Below are positions 17,240-25,677 of a stretch of DNA of 64,000 bases, in pieces (within the stretch, counting starts at the first letter, position 1; the number at the start of each line of letters is the position of its first letter). Position numbers and translations under genes: made by a program. The notes under the pieces were generated by a model. The model did not search any database, was not told where the DNA came from, and saw nothing but the letters and a program-made list of their open reading frames with translations. This stretch comes from Ruminiclostridium herbifermentans (GTDB lineage: Bacteria > Bacillota > Clostridia > Acetivibrionales > DSM-1351): assembly GCF_005473905.2 (NCBI RefSeq), contig NZ_CP061336.1, forward strand, positions 1,666,501 to 1,730,500, read 5' to 3'.

Positions 17240-17282
17240 ATAACTGTCTGTGATATTTGGATATGATTTCGTGGACAGTTAT
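17240..17282. promoter_or_regulatory. Possible res site of the serine recombinase
   Basis: ATAACTGTC (17240-17248) and GACAGTTAT (17274-17282) form a perfect 9-bp dyad about 35 bases before the recombinase start. Serine resolvases usually bind such dyads directly upstream of their own gene and repress it. Only one clear dyad is seen. Confidence 0.45.
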
Positions 17283-17317
17283 CATAGTATCATAAGCAAA
17301 TGAAAGGAATTGATACT

Positions 17318-17950
17318 ATGATATATGGATATATGAGAATTAGTACACAGAAAGAAAAGCAGACCACTGATAGGCAGAAAATAACACTAGAACAATATGC
17401 AAATGATAATAGATTTACTTTTGATAACATTGTAGAGGAACGAATAAGCGGAACAGTAAGAGCAGAGAACAGAGAAGTATATCGAGACTTAAAAAATAAG
17501 ACATTAAGAAAAGATGATATTTTAATAATTACGGATTTGGATAGACTAGGCAGAGATGCAGATGATGTAATTGCTGAATTAAAAGATTTAAAAATTAAAG
17601 GGATAAGAGTAATAGCCTTAGATATTCCATATATGAATGAATATAATAAGGCTCAGGATAGTAGCATATATAATATGGTTGTTGATATAGTAATAACTTT
17701 AAAAGCACATATGAGCCAACAGGAGAGGGAAAAAACAGTAGCAAGAATAAACCAAGGATTAGATGCAGCAAGAGCCAAGGGAACTAAATTAGGCAGACCA
17801 CAAGTAGAATTACCAGATAACTTTATTAAAGAGTATAAAAGGTTTAAGGATGGCAAGTATGGAGATATGACAGCAACAGGATTTGCAAAGTATCTGGGAA
17901 TTGGCAGAGCAACACTGTATAAATATATAAATCTATTTGAGCAGGGATAA
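17318..17950 (+). CDS. Serine recombinase (resolvase/invertase family)
   Basis: A 210-residue small serine recombinase. The N-terminal catalytic domain starts MIYGYMRIST, with the nucleophile serine in that motif, and contains DRQKITLEQYA, then ITDLDRLGRDADDVI (conserved Arg residues) near residue 75. The long E helix (QQEREKTVARINQGLDAARA) and GTKLGRPQV lead into a C-terminal helix-turn-helix (ATGFAKYLGIGRATLYKYI). Such enzymes resolve dimers or cointegrates or invert short segments. The start ATG 17318 follows AAAGGAATTG; an in-frame ATG 18 bases earlier has none. It could keep the element monomeric after replication. The dyad upstream may be its binding site. Confidence 0.9.
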   Translation: MIYGYMRISTQKEKQTTDRQKITLEQYANDNRFTFDNIVEERISGTVRAENREVYRDLKNKTLRKDDILIITDLDRLGRDADDVIAELKDLKIKGIRVIALDIPYMNEYNKAQDSSIYNMVVDIVITLKAHMSQQEREKTVARINQGLDAARAKGTKLGRPQVELPDNFIKEYKRFKDGKYGDMTATGFAKYLGIGRATLYKYINLFEQG

Positions 17951-17963
17951 AACCCTGCTTTTT
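17941..17963 (+). terminator. Terminator overlapping the end of the recombinase gene
   Basis: GCAGGG (17941-17946) pairs with CCCTGC (17953-17958), followed by TTTTT. The left arm includes the last codons of the recombinase. Bases 17964-18510 contain no gene that I can support. Confidence 0.75.
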
Positions 17964-18524
17964 AGCATCAATAAGGGTGGGCGGTATTTTACAATTAGCA
18001 AATGTCTTGTATTTTGGCATACGAACCAAGCACATGGGCGTGGTTCCCCAAGCCACAATGTAGACGACAGCGAGAATTATGCCAAAGTTATCTAGAACTT
18101 TATGATAGGGCAATGTAGTAGAACAACCTAAATGTTTTTTGAGTTTTACTATTTATAACCAAATATGCTACAATATTTCTATGCTGATATACTTCATTCA
18201 AAAGATGTAGCTCTATCAAATTAATTTTTGTGATAGAAACAAATGGGAACTTTGTGAGGTACATAATTGTTAGTTGTAGAATGAATTTGTAACTTCCATT
18301 TTAAATGGACTTGCTAAAAAAGGAGATTCTTACTGAATATATTCTCGAATGTGAGAACTTTGATGAGAATCAATTAGTTTAGATGCTGTTCTTTATAAAG
18401 AATATATAAATATTCAAGAGCAGTAAGTTATAAACAATTAAGTACATTGCATTCGAACCTATAGGATTTGCCAATTAAAATGGCAGAAAGAGAATAGCAA
18501 TAATGTGTATTAGGTGGTGATTTT

Positions 18525-19130
18525 ATGAGATATGGCGGAGAGTATTTTTTTGAGTATAAAGATATTTATTGCCTTCTTGACAATGATAGAATTACATCGG
18601 TACTTCAAGAAATGAAAGTATCCCCTGAAAAGCAAATTACATATTTTCATGCTTTGCCAGGATTACATGAAATTGAAAGAGAAATACAAAACTATTTAGT
18701 ATCTATGTACAAAAAAGATAAGGATGTCTTTGTGGATAAGTATTACAATAATGAATATTATGATGAGTATGCACAAAATATGTTAATTTACTATTTACGG
18801 GGATATGCTTATAAAGTTAAAAAAGCTTGCTATAACGAGTATTTTAATAAAGACAATCATAGATATGGTTTAAGTAATATCTACACACGAGTATTTAATA
18901 TAGATTCAGACCACTATACTATTTCATTATTTACAGTTAACAAATTTCTTTTTTATAATAAAATAAAATTTAATGGGCATATCTATTTTTCTATAAAAGA
19001 CATTTATCGTGTTAATGGTTCCCTCACCAACTTTTTTGTGGAATTAAAAAATAATGTAACTATTAATTTTAATGCGAATTATGTGAATGTTTATGTATCG
19101 AGAAGTAATTCTACTAATGATGGAGTATAA
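18525..19130 (+). CDS. Hypothetical protein of the element
   Basis: A 201-residue, tyrosine- and asparagine-rich soluble protein that I do not recognise. AGGTGGTGATTTT before the ATG supports it as a real gene. The composition (for example YYNNEYYDEYAQNML and KKACYNEYFNKDN) and AT-richness match the element, not the chromosome. The frame ends in TAA at 19128 but continues open for another 46 codons with a different, basic composition. It is the last gene before the right end, a position where elements often carry cargo. Confidence 0.5.
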   Translation: MRYGGEYFFEYKDIYCLLDNDRITSVLQEMKVSPEKQITYFHALPGLHEIEREIQNYLVSMYKKDKDVFVDKYYNNEYYDEYAQNMLIYYLRGYAYKVKKACYNEYFNKDNHRYGLSNIYTRVFNIDSDHYTISLFTVNKFLFYNKIKFNGHIYFSIKDIYRVNGSLTNFFVELKNNVTINFNANYVNVYVSRSNSTNDGV

Positions 19131-19271
19131 GGACATAAAAAAGAATATTGGGATGGAGCAAACAGAATACGTGTAAATAAGGCAAAAATACTTGTAGAAC
19201 TTTTGAAGGAAAATGTATATGAAATAGAAAAGGTAATAGACGTAGTGACTCGTACTAAATATAAAAAATAA
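19131..19271 (+). pseudogene. In-frame open segment after the stop of the 18525 gene
   Basis: Directly after the TAA at 19128, the same frame stays open for 46 codons. The product would be protein-like and helical (KEYWDGANRIRVNKAKILVE, then LLKENVYEIEKVIDVVTRT), ending in KYKK. There is no in-frame start codon, so it is either a remnant of a longer gene broken by one stop, or a readthrough extension. The family is unknown. Confidence 0.35.
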
Positions 19272-19305
19272 TTGAAATAGTTCAAAAATGGTGTTAGAAT
19301 TAACC

Positions 19306-19352
19306 CACTGGATTCTTTAAAATTTATATTCAAAAATCATATGAGTCCAGTG
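19306..19352. repeat. Inverted repeat near the right end of the element
   Basis: CACTGGATTC (19306-19315) and GAGTCCAGTG (19343-19352) are complementary at eight of ten positions. It lies 50 bases inside the right direct repeat, where arm sites or a terminator could be. Its core TCCAGTG also occurs in the tRNA-Leu. Confidence 0.4.
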
Positions 19353-19401
19353 CGTGAAAAGTATAAAAAAGTATTAATAATTGGTGAAACGCTTTATTTT
19401 A

Positions 19402-19484
<83 letters not shown>

Positions 19485-19495
19485 CGAAATAAAGA

Positions 19496-19535
19496 GTTTC
19501 ACAGAGTTTAAAACTTTGTGGAACTTTTTGTTTTA
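19496..19535 (+). terminator. Terminator after the second tRNA-Leu
   Basis: An exact copy of the terminator at 10527-10566, part of the direct repeat. Confidence 0.75.
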
Positions 19536-19752
19536 TGCAGGGATTTAGCGAGAACAAAGTGGCACGCTGAAACTAATAAAGATTTTGCCATCTCAAATAA
19601 GAGAGAGGGAGAGAAATTATAGGTAAACGATAAAGTAAAAAATAAACGTTAGCTTTTACTAAATTAATCATCTTTTTACATCTTCATTTGTTGATTAATA
19701 CCATATTCTGTAATATAATTACTACAAAAATATACATTGTGGGGTACCAAAT

Positions 19753-20562
19753 ATGAAGATTAATAAAAAAGATTGTTTTATTGAGACAATAACAGCTAAA
19801 TGGTGGTTTTTAGCACTTATCCCTATAGTGTTTTTCTTTTGCCCTCCATACTTGCAAAGAAATGGCTATCCTATAAGTGATTTTTTCAAATGGTACTTAA
19901 CAATTGGAGAAATAAGCTCTAATAACTTTACGGGCTTTTTTGCTAAATATTCTATAATAATGAATTTAGTAGCTATAGCAGTTGTAATTCTGGCATTTGT
20001 GCTAAAAAGTAAATTCACCCGTGTGTTTTCAATATATATAGCGATAATGATGGCTTTTTTTGGCATTACACAAAACACATCATATACTGAACAAAATGGT
20101 CTCGGAATCATCACATGCTCATATATAGTACTTCCCATACTATCAGGAATATGGATATGGGAAGTTTTTGTTTGTAAAAATGATTTTAGCAAGGCAAAAA
20201 AACTGAACATATGGACAGTAGGTGCTTTTTTACTTGCTCTATTTGCTTTTTGGAATCCTATAGATTCAAAAACTCTAATGCCTGATTTCAATCCAGCTTA
20301 TTTTCTGACAAATGGGGGCAACAGTATGTTTTGTACAATGACACCGATGATTATAGCTGTACTGTTTTTTATATATCCCAATATAAATACAGCCGCACTA
20401 AGGGTTACTGGAATAACGGGGGCGACAATTGGGTTTATACAAGTTGTGTTACATTTAGTGATAAATAGCAAAACTAATTGGTGGGTTGGCATAATACATA
20501 TTCCGGTGCTTTCACTTTCTATAGCTGCTATAATAGTTTCATTCAAGGCAAATAAGCGATGA
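19753..20562 (+). CDS. Multi-pass membrane protein, unknown family
   Basis: A 269-residue protein with about eight hydrophobic segments, for example WWFLALIPIVFFFCPPYL and IIVSFKANKR at the C terminus. No motif that I recognise. TGTGGGG lies eight bases before the ATG. It is the first gene to the right of the integrated element and is followed 60 bases later by another small membrane protein, so the two may be co-transcribed. Its sequence is not visibly element-like. A DUF of uncharacterised clostridial membrane proteins is the likely assignment. Confidence 0.6.
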   Translation: MKINKKDCFIETITAKWWFLALIPIVFFFCPPYLQRNGYPISDFFKWYLTIGEISSNNFTGFFAKYSIIMNLVAIAVVILAFVLKSKFTRVFSIYIAIMMAFFGITQNTSYTEQNGLGIITCSYIVLPILSGIWIWEVFVCKNDFSKAKKLNIWTVGAFLLALFAFWNPIDSKTLMPDFNPAYFLTNGGNSMFCTMTPMIIAVLFFIYPNINTAALRVTGITGATIGFIQVVLHLVINSKTNWWVGIIHIPVLSLSIAAIIVSFKANKR

Positions 20563-20624
20563 TATTAAACTAGCAACTTAAAATGAACTTAAGACAGAGT
20601 TCATAACAGTAAAGGGGAGTGTTT

Positions 20625-21029
20625 ATGTCAAAGCTTAAGAATATAAAAATTGTAAGTCTGATATTAATAGTAGCTTATGTACTTTTGAGTAAGAGTGAAC
20701 TGCTAAATGACGATGCTTTTTTTATCTGTATATATCTATTGTCAATAGGAGTAGCAACTGCATTACTATCTACATTAACATTTAAACATTTTGTTCGAGG
20801 ATTGGGATTAGGGGCTATTTTAACATTTATAGTCTTTTTGGTAGCTTTTATTACTATTCCGACGATTGAAGATTATTTGTACAAAATACCACATGAAGGA
20901 AATCTTTTAAAAGGAGCTGCCTTAGGGTTAAGATATATTTTTGCTCCTATGCTAATATCAAACCTTATAACCTATACAGTAACGTTTATATTATTAAGAT
21001 TTTCTTTGAACCTCAATAATAAATTGTAA
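20625..21029 (+). CDS. Small membrane protein, unknown family
   Basis: A 134-residue protein with four predicted membrane segments (near residues 7-25, 35-55, 62-85 and 105-128). No recognisable domain. AAAGGGGAG lies six bases before ATG 20625, which I prefer to the GTG six bases earlier. It lies between the larger membrane protein and the DUF4375-like gene; tight spacing on both sides suggests one transcript. Confidence 0.55.
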   Translation: MSKLKNIKIVSLILIVAYVLLSKSELLNDDAFFICIYLLSIGVATALLSTLTFKHFVRGLGLGAILTFIVFLVAFITIPTIEDYLYKIPHEGNLLKGAALGLRYIFAPMLISNLITYTVTFILLRFSLNLNNKL

Positions 21030-21033
21030 ATCA

Positions 21034-21525
21034 ATGTATGAATATAATGTAAATGAAAGTTGGTTGTATATTATGAAAAGGCGTATAATTTTAAAGAAAA
21101 TACTAGAAGATAACCCATTTGAAAAGTGGAATCAATTCATTGATTTACTCGCTATGGAAGATTATAAGGATTTAACTGAAATTCAAAGGGTTGCATATCT
21201 TTGTTTTTGGTATGATTCTGAGGTTCAAAACGGAGGACATTTACAGTATTTTGTGAATAGAGGAACTTCATTACTAAAAGAAACAGAACTTTCCCTTGTA
21301 GAACTAGGAGCATTACAACAAATTTCAATATTATCAGAAGCAATAAATGTTCTCTGTTCTTTAGGAATATCCCCAATTGAGGGTATAGACGATTATATAG
21401 CAGAAGCCCTTGAGGGCAAATATTGTGATATAGATTCTAAATATTATAGTTGTAAACCAACAATATCAGATTTGCTTGAGAAATATTTTCAGAAATACGA
21501 AGATGAATTTGTTTTAATAGAATAA
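21034..21525 (+). CDS. DUF4375 (DMP19-like) domain protein
   Basis: A 163-residue soluble protein. The segment WYDSEVQNGGHLQYFVNRG (residues 67-85) is the signature of the DUF4375/DMP19 family, which includes DNA-mimic proteins in other bacteria, although most members are uncharacterised. The protein is acidic at its C terminus (KYFQKYEDEFVLIE). No strong ribosome-binding site precedes ATG 21034, only four bases after the previous stop; ATG 21073 is an alternative that keeps the conserved domain. It may be translationally coupled to the gene before it. Confidence 0.7.
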   Translation: MYEYNVNESWLYIMKRRIILKKILEDNPFEKWNQFIDLLAMEDYKDLTEIQRVAYLCFWYDSEVQNGGHLQYFVNRGTSLLKETELSLVELGALQQISILSEAINVLCSLGISPIEGIDDYIAEALEGKYCDIDSKYYSCKPTISDLLEKYFQKYEDEFVLIE

Positions 21526-21842
21526 TTTCATAAATATTTTTTGTAAGACAATGCTATTCAACATATTCGAGAAAATAGTTTGATAATTGTATATATTTTA
21601 CTTTAATAAAAAAGTAAGTTTCCGATAGTTTATTTAAATCAAACAGGAATTGTCATAATTTAAGCACAAATAGTGGATGATTACAGTATAAAATAAATTT
21701 ATTAGATTATATTTTATTTTAATTACTTAACCTTTTATTGTACTTCACTATTCTTTTAAATATCAGACTGTAGTTTCTTTATACAAAATTGTATAATAAT
21801 GACGTTTAAATCAAATTAAATTAAGTTATTGGAGGTTTTGTA

Positions 21843-23684
21843 ATGAAAACAAGTTTTTTCAAGTTTCTAGTTTTAACTCTTCTTATTTTTAGCATCTTTT
21901 CTTGTACACAAGCAACTGTTTTTGCAGAAGAAGCTACAACTTTCACACCTATTCACGAGTATAATTTTGATAATGACAGTGGAACAACGGTTTTGGATAC
22001 GGCGGTTAGCGGAGGAATAAATGGTACTTGTTCGAGAAATAACATAATAACTGAAAATGGTCAAACATATAGAAGTTTTAATGGAAAAAGTGATGTAATA
22101 AAGTTTACAAGTCCTATTATTCCTACAGGTGAGAAAACCATCTGCTTTAGTATAAAAGTTCCTTCACTACCAAGCAAAGGTAATGTTTGGATAATGCATA
22201 CCTTAGACGGTAATAGTACACGCCCAAATGGAACAGGTATTTTGATACCTGGTAGTGGTGATGCATATGGACGCTTAATGGTAGTTGAATCTAGTGGTAG
22301 GATTATTTCTCCTATTTCTATTTGTGATGATAAATGGCACTATATAGTTTATACCTATGATGGTACTACCGATGAAAATGGAATGAAACTATATATAGAT
22401 GGAATATTAATGGGTGAAGCAAGAAATAAACGCTTATCAAGTACTGTAGATAACAATTTGGAAATAGGTTGTCACTATTCTGCTGATGAACATTTTTTTC
22501 TTGGGGACTTAGATAATATTAAGGTATATGATAAGGATATTTCTTGTAATGCACCAACCAATCTTAGAGCTACAGACGATAAATTAAAAATATGTTTAGC
22601 ATGGGATACTGTTGACAATGCAACAAGTTATGTCGTTAAGCGCTCTATGACTGCAGGTGGACTATACACAACACTTGCGACTGTTACTTCGACATCCTAC
22701 GTAGATAATAATGTAACAAATGGTAACTGCTACTATTATGTAGTCTCTGCAGTAAATTCAGTGGGAGAGAGTAAAAACTCAAACGAAGCTTCTGCCATTC
22801 CACAAGTAGCTAAACCCGAAGCACCAACAAGTTTAATTGCTAATAGTAGAGATTCTAAAGTAACTTTATCATGGAATAATGTTGAAGGAGCTACAAGCTA
22901 CAATGTAAAACGAGCTACTACTCCTGACGGGGATTATACAACGATAGCAACAACTTCAGCAGCTATATACATTGATAACAATGTAACAAACGGAATAACA
23001 TATTACTATGTTGTGTCTGCTATAAATGATGGTGGCGAAAGTGAAAACTCAAACGAAGTATCAGCAACTCCAAAAAATCCTGCTGTAACTCTTGAGGTTA
23101 CATCTGTCGATAAAGCAAAACTAGGAGAGGAAATAACAGCCAACATTGTAATACATAATGCGGACAAGATATGTGCAGAAGATTTAAAAATATATTTTGA
23201 TACTACAAAGCTACAGTTCATTAGTGCTGAGGGCGCTGATGGTATAAAGATATATAAGGAAGCAGATATAGAAGCTGGAATTAAAAGATTCATAACAGCA
23301 AGCCTTGGAAAAGAAAATGCCGCAAATGGAGATAAAGTGCTGCTAAAGCTAAAATTCAAGACTATTGCTAAGGGTGAAGCAAAGATTGATATATTAACAG
23401 GGCGTATCGCAGACAATGCAACACTAGAAGAAGATGTAAAAGAAGAATATTGCGGTGAAAAGCTTATAATTATAGAACCAGCAACAATAGATGTTAACCG
23501 TTCGGGAGAATATACCCTACTTGATTTAGGAATTGATGCTTGGTACTATGGTGATGTGGCTTCCTCCACAGATACATCAAAATATGATGCTGACCAAGAT
23601 GGAAATGGTGTAATTGATGATTACGACTTATGTATAATAGTAATGGAGATACTTAACAATACAAATTATCCTGCAAATAGCTAA
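21843..23684 (+). CDS. Secreted LamG / Fn3 / cohesin-like / dockerin-like protein
   Basis: A 613-residue protein. Signal peptide to about residue 28. A LamG-type concanavalin fold spans about 35-235 (HEYNFDNDSGTTVLDTA, DGTTDENGMKLYIDGILMG, LGDLDNIKVYD). Two fibronectin type III repeats follow (about 238-322 and 328-412, each ending in a YYYVVSA-type strand). A cohesin-like domain spans about 416-540 (AKLGEEITANIVIHNADKI, DLKIYFDTTKLQFISAEGAD). The C terminus has two EF-hand-like dockerin segments (IDVNRSGEYTLLDLG and DADQDGNGVIDDYD). Having both a cohesin and a dockerin would let it bridge other proteins. The first dockerin half departs from the usual pattern, so binding may be weak. GGAGGTTTTG lies before the ATG. 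Confidence 0.8.
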   Translation: MKTSFFKFLVLTLLIFSIFSCTQATVFAEEATTFTPIHEYNFDNDSGTTVLDTAVSGGINGTCSRNNIITENGQTYRSFNGKSDVIKFTSPIIPTGEKTICFSIKVPSLPSKGNVWIMHTLDGNSTRPNGTGILIPGSGDAYGRLMVVESSGRIISPISICDDKWHYIVYTYDGTTDENGMKLYIDGILMGEARNKRLSSTVDNNLEIGCHYSADEHFFLGDLDNIKVYDKDISCNAPTNLRATDDKLKICLAWDTVDNATSYVVKRSMTAGGLYTTLATVTSTSYVDNNVTNGNCYYYVVSAVNSVGESKNSNEASAIPQVAKPEAPTSLIANSRDSKVTLSWNNVEGATSYNVKRATTPDGDYTTIATTSAAIYIDNNVTNGITYYYVVSAINDGGESENSNEVSATPKNPAVTLEVTSVDKAKLGEEITANIVIHNADKICAEDLKIYFDTTKLQFISAEGADGIKIYKEADIEAGIKRFITASLGKENAANGDKVLLKLKFKTIAKGEAKIDILTGRIADNATLEEDVKEEYCGEKLIIIEPATIDVNRSGEYTLLDLGIDAWYYGDVASSTDTSKYDADQDGNGVIDDYDLCIIVMEILNNTNYPANS

Positions 23685-23721
23685 AATAGAGTTCAAATGC
23701 CAATATACCTTTAACATAAAA

Positions 23722-23750
23722 AAATAGCACTAGTAATAAGAGGGCTATTT
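23722..23750 (+). terminator. Weak terminator after the cohesin protein
   Basis: AAATAGC (23722-23728) pairs with GCTATTT (23744-23750). The T-tract is short. The remaining bases to 23990 hold nothing that I can support. Confidence 0.4.
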
Positions 23751-23993
23751 GGGGTTATGCAGGCAATTGCAAAATAAGTTTAGTCAGGATTAAATATATT
23801 AACCAAAAGGGAAAGAATCACGATGATGAGTCTTTCACTTTACCAATTATTTAGAGGAAATATTAATTGTGGAACATTTTATTGTTGTGTACTTGTAGAA
23901 TAAAACATAAGAATTAGCAAAAAATAGAGTAATGATGCGAGACAATTGCTTCAATTTCATAAATTTCATATACAAAGTGTGGAGTATTTGAGC

Positions 23994-24027
23994 ACAAAAA
24001 AGGCTACTGGAGAATCTCCAATAGCCT
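23994..24027 (-). terminator. Terminator of the esterase gene
   Basis: On the minus strand AGGCTATTGGAG pairs with CTCCAGTAGCCT, followed by TTTTTGTGC. The stem is 12 bp with one mismatch. It lies about 140 bases after the esterase stop. A decayed R1-like segment (ACTGCTTTGGTTTTCAGG) is near 24095. Confidence 0.75.
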
Positions 24028-24168
24028 AATCCTTTAATAACCCTAACCAATGTGAGTCATAAAACAAAGGTTTCCGACAATCACTACCTGATTACTGCTT
24101 TGGTTTTCAGGGTAGATAGTAGTAAGTTTGTTACTGAATTATATCTGAATCATATTAATTCAGTCCAC

Positions 24169-25128
24169 TTATTTCAACAGTTCTGCTTTTAATAGTGCCA
24201 AATCTAAAGCGTCAATGGAATTGTCATTATTCATGTCAGCTGCAGTGATATCTATTTCAGAGAAAGATTGCCTTAAAAGAGCAGTTTTTAACGCTGCAAA
24301 ATCCAATGCATCTACATTACCGTCTTTATTAGCATCTCCTTTCTTTGGGCCAGTGCTTACATCTACAAAATATTTGCTTGCAAATACTACTGCCTTTGGC
24401 AAGCACGCATTCCAGAACTCTACACTGTGAGAGCCTGGTCTAGTGATATATTCATGAGGTACTCCTGCTTGCTGTAATTGATTATGGAAATTTACATTCA
24501 TTTGCCAAACCAATGAATCCTCTGTTCCACATTCCATAGCAAAAGCAGGATATTTGTTTTTATTTACGACAGAGATTAAATTTCCAGTAACTCCTAGAGC
24601 TCCACTCATGGAATAAGCTGAGCTGAACTTATCAGGGTATTTAAATCCGTGATATGCCGCTCCAAAGCCACCCATTGAAAGTCCTGCGATGGCACGGTTT
24701 TTACCATTTGCAGTGTCTATTCTAAACTTTGCTTCAACATATGGTATAAACTCTTGTTCAAAATATGTATCCCATTTTATGCCGGCTTTGTATGTATCAA
24801 CGTAGAATGAATCGTTCAATCCATCAGGCATAATAATTACCATTTCTTTTCCACCAGCTCTGTCTACGATGGATTGCATGCCCATATCCTTCCAATTGCT
24901 ATATGCTCCTCCCATACCATGAAGAAGATACATTACAGGGTATTTTTTTGTGGTATCTGTGGAATAGGAAGGGGGAAGATAAACATTGTAATTCATGTTA
25001 CGATTTAATACTGTACTGAAATGAGACTCTGTTATAACCGAACTAGCGGCAAAGGTTGGAATTGCAAATAGGCTGCTAATTAATGTAACTACCATTAACA
25101 TTGCGAGCAGCTTTTTTATTGACTTCAT
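24169..25128 (-). CDS. Dockerin-bearing CE1-type esterase
   Basis: A 319-residue secreted esterase. Signal peptide to about residue 27. The alpha/beta-hydrolase (PF00756) domain spans about 30-255, with LLHGMGG near 69, the nucleophile elbow AGLSMGGFG (Ser151), the acid CGTEDS (Asp204) and a PGSHSVEFW histidine (His234). A type I dockerin at 263-319 has the two calcium loops (DANKDGNVDALDFAALK and DMNNDNSIDALDLALLK). Family members cleave acetyl or feruloyl groups from xylan; the substrate cannot be read here. The dockerin would attach it to a cellulosome scaffoldin. Start: GGAGGTGC before the ATG. It is divergent from the metalloprotease gene. Confidence 0.9.
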   Translation of the reverse strand: MKSIKKLLAMLMVVTLISSLFAIPTFAASSVITESHFSTVLNRNMNYNVYLPPSYSTDTTKKYPVMYLLHGMGGAYSNWKDMGMQSIVDRAGGKEMVIIMPDGLNDSFYVDTYKAGIKWDTYFEQEFIPYVEAKFRIDTANGKNRAIAGLSMGGFGAAYHGFKYPDKFSSAYSMSGALGVTGNLISVVNKNKYPAFAMECGTEDSLVWQMNVNFHNQLQQAGVPHEYITRPGSHSVEFWNACLPKAVVFASKYFVDVSTGPKKGDANKDGNVDALDFAALKTALLRQSFSEIDITAADMNNDNSIDALDLALLKAELLK

Positions 25129-25677
25129 AATAGCACCTCCGAAATTAAAATAGATTCATTTTTAAAAAAATTTATGCAGGTCCCCATACTTTAAAATAAA
25201 TTTGATTTTAAATATGGATTTACAATTTGTTACTAAAAATAATACCTCCTTTCATATAAAATAGGCTTTTTCATAACCAAATCCTACCATGAAATAGTAG
25301 CAGGTTCAAGATTTCTGCCATTCTATCACTCATTGACTAAGATAATATAACCCGAAAAGTACGGATTTTTAATGATTGTTTTTAAAACTAGAACAGCTGC
25401 GAAGACTCATTAAAATTTATTTATTATTAGCATAATTAATGTAAACAATTGAGGTACATAACCAATTATTTACTAATAAATAATCATGATAGGTTAATTT
25501 ATTTAGACGAAAGTAATTTGTTTTGTAGTAGCACTAGCAGTGACTACCCCTAAAACCCTCTCTATTACTATGTATCAATGCATATAAACCAACCCTAAAA
25601 AAAAATTCATTTCGCATTACTATAATATGGATAAGTTATTACTTTTATGGAAAGTGCATATTTAAGGGGGGGTTATT
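25129..25677. other. Divergent intergenic region between two dockerin genes
   Basis: About 550 bases with no gene. On the minus strand, AAAGGAGGTATTA near 25245-25258 resembles a ribosome-binding site without a following gene. The same strand has a short hairpin with CTAC and GTAG arms near 25290-25310. On the + strand, GTAG-TA-GCACT-AGC-AGTG-A-CTAC forms a hairpin near 25529-25551. The -10-like TATAAT near 25622 may serve the protease. No riboswitch that I know is present. Confidence 0.4.

Noticed and set aside
18301-18386. Short frame MDLLKKEILT... before the 18525 gene
   Set aside because: About 25 codons with no ribosome-binding site or family similarity.
23847-24050. Minus-strand open frame after the esterase gene
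   Set aside because: It overlaps the strong hairpin terminator at 23994-24027 and lacks a ribosome-binding site.
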